Positions 61,371-64,000 of a stretch of 64,000 nt of DNA are shown piece after piece. The notes under the pieces are model-generated. The model was given only the letters and a program-made list of their open reading frames with translations. It made no database searches and was not told the origin of the DNA. The position numbers and the translations under genes were made by a program. Source of the stretch: Namhaeicola sp039714555. GTDB taxonomy: Bacteria > Bacteroidota > Bacteroidia > Flavobacteriales > Flavobacteriaceae. Each line of letters begins with the position of its first letter. Positions within the stretch are counted from its first letter, which is position 1. Location of the stretch: assembly GCA_039714555.1 (NCBI GenBank), contig JBDLJB010000010.1, positions 1-64,000 on the forward strand, in the 5' to 3' direction.

Positions 61371-63770
61371 ATGAATTTAAAAAAGATAGTTTTTATAGTG
61401 TTTTTAATTTGTATAAATTCTTTAATTCTTGCCCAAGAATCTACTGTAAGGATCAATCATGAAGGCAAAGATTTTACACAATTAAAGCACGCATGGACAG
61501 CTCAATGGATAACTCATCCCACAGAATCTACTTTAGATTCAAGAGTATTTTTGTTTAGAAGAAACTTTGATCTGGCTATACAACCAACTAAATTTATAAT
61601 TTATGTTTCTGCTGATAATCGTTATCGTTTGTATGTAAATGGAAAATATATAGTTTCAGGACCGTCTTCTTCTGATATTAATAATTATAGATACGAAACT
61701 CTTGATATAGCCAAACATTTAAAAGTTGGTAAAAATACGATTGCTACAGAAGTAGTAAACTTTGGCGAATACAGAAAAGCTTCATCAATGACCTTTCAAA
61801 CCGCTTTTATCATGCAGGGTGACAAAAAAAATCCTGTTGATGTAAATACAAGCAGCAAAAGTGAATGGAAAGTTACCAGAGATTTTGGGTTTGAAAGCAT
61901 TCCATTTGTGAGTGACTCTTTGCGTGGTTATTATGCTGCCGGACCTGGAGAAATAAGAATTGAATCTAAACACCCAAAAAAATGGAAAGAGATAAGTTTT
62001 GACGATTCTAAATGGTTACAACCTAAATCTGGCACAGTTGAATTTGCCGTTGGTAGAGGATTCCTTTTTGGAAGCACCTGGTATTTGGTGCCGAGAACCA
62101 TTCCTTTTATGGAAGAAAGTGAGCAAAGATTTGGTAAAATTGCTCGTGCAGAAGGGATGAAAATTACTGATAACTTTATCAAAGGCGCAGGCTCTTTAAT
62201 AATTCCGCCAAATAAAAAAGTAATAATTTTAATCGACCAGAAACATCATACCATCGGTCATCCGGAGATGATCTACTCTAAAGGAAAAGAGAGTAAAATA
62301 AAAATTACATATTCCGAAGCGATGTATGATAAAGATTGGAAAAAAGGAAATAGAAATATAGTTGAAGGTAAACATATTTTAGGATATTATGACATCATTT
62401 ATCCGGATGGCTCTGAAGATAATATCTTTAAACCTTTCGGACAAAAAACATATCGATTCATAGAATTAGACATTCAAACTAAAAATGAACCATTAGAAAT
62501 TAATGATTATTATGGAGTTTATACCGCATATCCATTTAAGGAAAATGCAAAATTTGAAACAGGTAATGATGTACTCGATCAAATTTGGGATGCTTCCTGG
62601 TTGACCTTACGTAATTCAGCGGTTGAGAATTTTATCGATCCGTATTATGAGCAATTACAATATATTGGTGATTCGCGAATTGAAGCTTTGGTTTCTATTG
62701 CTGTTGACGGAGACGATAGATTAATGCAAAAAGCCATTGAAATGTTTGATAATTCAAGGTTGCCAAATGGTCTGACCCAAAGTAGATACCCATCTTATAT
62801 TGTACAGGTTATTCCTACTTTTTCTTTAATTTGGATAAATATGATTCACGATTATCATATGTTTAAAAATAATGATGACTTTATTAAAAAATTTACTCCG
62901 GGTATGAAAACCGTATTAGATTGGTGGGCTAATAAAGTAGATGAAACAGGTATGCCAACAAATATGGAATGGTGGAATTTTACTGATTGGAGTTCTGATT
63001 TTACAAATGGTATTCCAGAAGGTGCTGATGATGGATATTCTTCTTCAATAGCATTACAATTTGTGTATGCATTGCAAAATGCAGTTCAAATATTTACTGA
63101 TTTTGGTATGTTGGAAGAGGCAAAAAAATATGATGCCTTACAACAGGATATTATAAAAAGCATTTTGGATAACTGTTTTGTTTCTTCAAAAGGATTGATC
63201 GCAGAAACTCCAAATAAAAAGCATTTTTCACAACACACTAATATCATGGCGATCTTAACGGATGCAATTCCTGAAAAGGATCAAAAAGGGATGATGCAAA
63301 AAATTCTTGACGATAAAAGCTTGATTCAAACAACCATTTACTATAAGTTTTATTTATTTGAAGCTTTAAAAAAAGCGGGTTTAGGAGATGAGTATTTGAA
63401 TTTATTACAAAACTGGACCAACCAATTAAACCAGGGTTTAACTACTTTTGCTGAAACTGATATTGAGCCCCGTAGTGAATGTCATGCTTGGAGTGCATCA
63501 CCTAATTTTCATTTTCTAACCTTGGTTGCCGGAATTCAACCAAACGCTTTAAATTTTAAAGAAATTTTAATAGCACCAAATTTAGGTGAATTGAAAAATG
63601 TAGATGCAAAAATGCCACATCCCAATGGTTTCGTTGAAGTTAAATTAGAAAGAAATGAAGATAAGATCAAAGGAGAAGTTATCCTTCCAAAAGGAACTTA
63701 TGGTACTTTTAAATGGAAAGGAAAACAAATTAAATTAAAAGAAGGATATCAAATAATAAATATCAAATAA
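61371..63770 (+). CDS. GH78-like alpha-L-rhamnosidase family protein
   Basis: A 799-residue exported enzyme: signal peptide MNLKKIVFIVFLICINSLILAQ (given from residue 1 to 20 here: start at ATG 61371, A at the end), an N-terminal beta-sandwich (about 30-180), a second beta domain with TYRFIELDI, and an (alpha/alpha)6 barrel (about 390-740). The usual GH78 DxxRDER motif is replaced by DPYYEQLQYIGDSR with Glu retained; SECHAWSASPNFHFL is conserved near the end. It should cleave rhamnose or a related deoxysugar. An ATG at 61356 gives five extra residues. Confidence 0.8.
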   Translation: MNLKKIVFIVFLICINSLILAQESTVRINHEGKDFTQLKHAWTAQWITHPTESTLDSRVFLFRRNFDLAIQPTKFIIYVSADNRYRLYVNGKYIVSGPSSSDINNYRYETLDIAKHLKVGKNTIATEVVNFGEYRKASSMTFQTAFIMQGDKKNPVDVNTSSKSEWKVTRDFGFESIPFVSDSLRGYYAAGPGEIRIESKHPKKWKEISFDDSKWLQPKSGTVEFAVGRGFLFGSTWYLVPRTIPFMEESEQRFGKIARAEGMKITDNFIKGAGSLIIPPNKKVIILIDQKHHTIGHPEMIYSKGKESKIKITYSEAMYDKDWKKGNRNIVEGKHILGYYDIIYPDGSEDNIFKPFGQKTYRFIELDIQTKNEPLEINDYYGVYTAYPFKENAKFETGNDVLDQIWDASWLTLRNSAVENFIDPYYEQLQYIGDSRIEALVSIAVDGDDRLMQKAIEMFDNSRLPNGLTQSRYPSYIVQVIPTFSLIWINMIHDYHMFKNNDDFIKKFTPGMKTVLDWWANKVDETGMPTNMEWWNFTDWSSDFTNGIPEGADDGYSSSIALQFVYALQNAVQIFTDFGMLEEAKKYDALQQDIIKSILDNCFVSSKGLIAETPNKKHFSQHTNIMAILTDAIPEKDQKGMMQKILDDKSLIQTTIYYKFYLFEALKKAGLGDEYLNLLQNWTNQLNQGLTTFAETDIEPRSECHAWSASPNFHFLTLVAGIQPNALNFKEILIAPNLGELKNVDAKMPHPNGFVEVKLERNEDKIKGEVILPKGTYGTFKWKGKQIKLKEGYQIINIK

Positions 63771-63821
63771 TGTTAATGAAGTTCTTTATAAACCAATTAT
63801 TACTCCTAAGATGAGCTATAT

Positions 63822-64000
63822 TTATACCATCACAGCATCTTTTATTGCTTTTTCTGTTTTTAAAAACAATTCGTCAAAAGACATTGAATCACTTTTAATA
63901 GGTTTATGAACCTCAAAATTTAATCTTACACCTATTTCCATCGGGAAATTTCCATATCTTACTAATTTCCAGGAATTGTTAATAGTTATCGGTACCACAT
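63822..64000 (-). CDS. plsC: 1-acyl-glycerol-3-phosphate acyltransferase, C-terminal part (partial)
   Basis: The minus-strand frame running in from the window edge encodes VVPITINNSWKLVRYG, then a beta strand IGVRLNFEVHKPI and a closing ELFLKTEKAIKDAV, ending at the stop in 63824-63822. This is the tail of a PlsC-type lysophospholipid acyltransferase. The catalytic HxxxxD would be beyond the window. It converges on the rhamnosidase gene with 51 nt between. Confidence 0.75.
   Translation of the reverse strand, partial: VVPITINNSWKLVRYGNFPMEIGVRLNFEVHKPIKSDSMSFDELFLKTEKAIKDAVMV

Overview
The window looks like chromosome of a low-GC member of the Bacteroidota, most likely Flavobacteriia. The signs are very AT-rich DNA, promoters of the Bacteroidota type (TTTG about 20 nt before TAnnTTTG), A-rich leaders without Shine-Dalgarno sequences, a TonB-dependent receptor with a carboxypeptidase-regulatory-like domain, DUF4292 and DUF1080 lipoproteins, and B-type (single cytochrome b subunit) succinate dehydrogenases. 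I saw no rRNA, tRNA, CRISPR array, transposase or phage gene. No gene-free stretch exceeds 300 bases.

Layout. 1-3.5 kb: the end of one and two complete POT peptide/H+ symporters in tandem. 3.7-9.4 kb: a periplasmic thioredoxin-like protein, a Tat-exported Gfo/Idh/MocA oxidoreductase paired with a DUF1080 lipoprotein (possible 3-keto-glycoside pathway), an ABC-F ATPase and a small c-type haem protein. 9.6-18.1 kb: an island around a PhoB/PhoR-like two-component system, containing a beta-helix lipoprotein plus TonB receptor operon, an orphan carboxypeptidase-regulatory-like protein, two secreted MORN-like paralogues and an exonuclease. Phased TTAACA-like hexamers (11-bp period) precede several of these genes. 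18.1-32.3 kb: a long minus-strand surface polysaccharide operon (Wzz-like, Wzx flippase, Wzy, glycosyltransferases, WcaF-like acetyltransferase, O-antigen ligase family protein, two initiating phosphoglycosyltransferases) that runs into purD and a GT-B glycosyltransferase. 32.4-36.1 kb: a protein with nucleoside-phosphorylase-like motifs, a CtpA-type S41 protease and rnpA. 36.2-42 kb: a glutaryl-CoA-dehydrogenase-type enzyme carrying a GC-rich palindromic insertion, lpxB, surE and a second S41 (Prc-type) protease. 42-48.2 kb: an envelope operon (sugar nucleotidyltransferase, TPR, DUF4292, EnvC-like) and comEC. 48.3-52.6 kb: a MATE exporter, an O-methyltransferase, cardiolipin synthase, and an ECF sigma factor with a soluble ZAS-type anti-sigma. 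52.7-59.8 kb: two complete, divergent sdhCAB operons sharing a 204-bp promoter region. 59.8-64 kb: a HAD phosphatase, a nitrilase-type amidase, a GH78-like rhamnosidase and the 3' end of plsC.

Most genes are housekeeping or envelope genes. The parts most worth following up are the predicted Pho-type regulon at 10.0-17.7 kb, the uncharacterised protein at 32.4-34.0 kb, the palindromic insertion at 36.77 kb, the flippase without a canonical start codon at 31.2 kb, and the two face-to-face succinate:quinone oxidoreductases.
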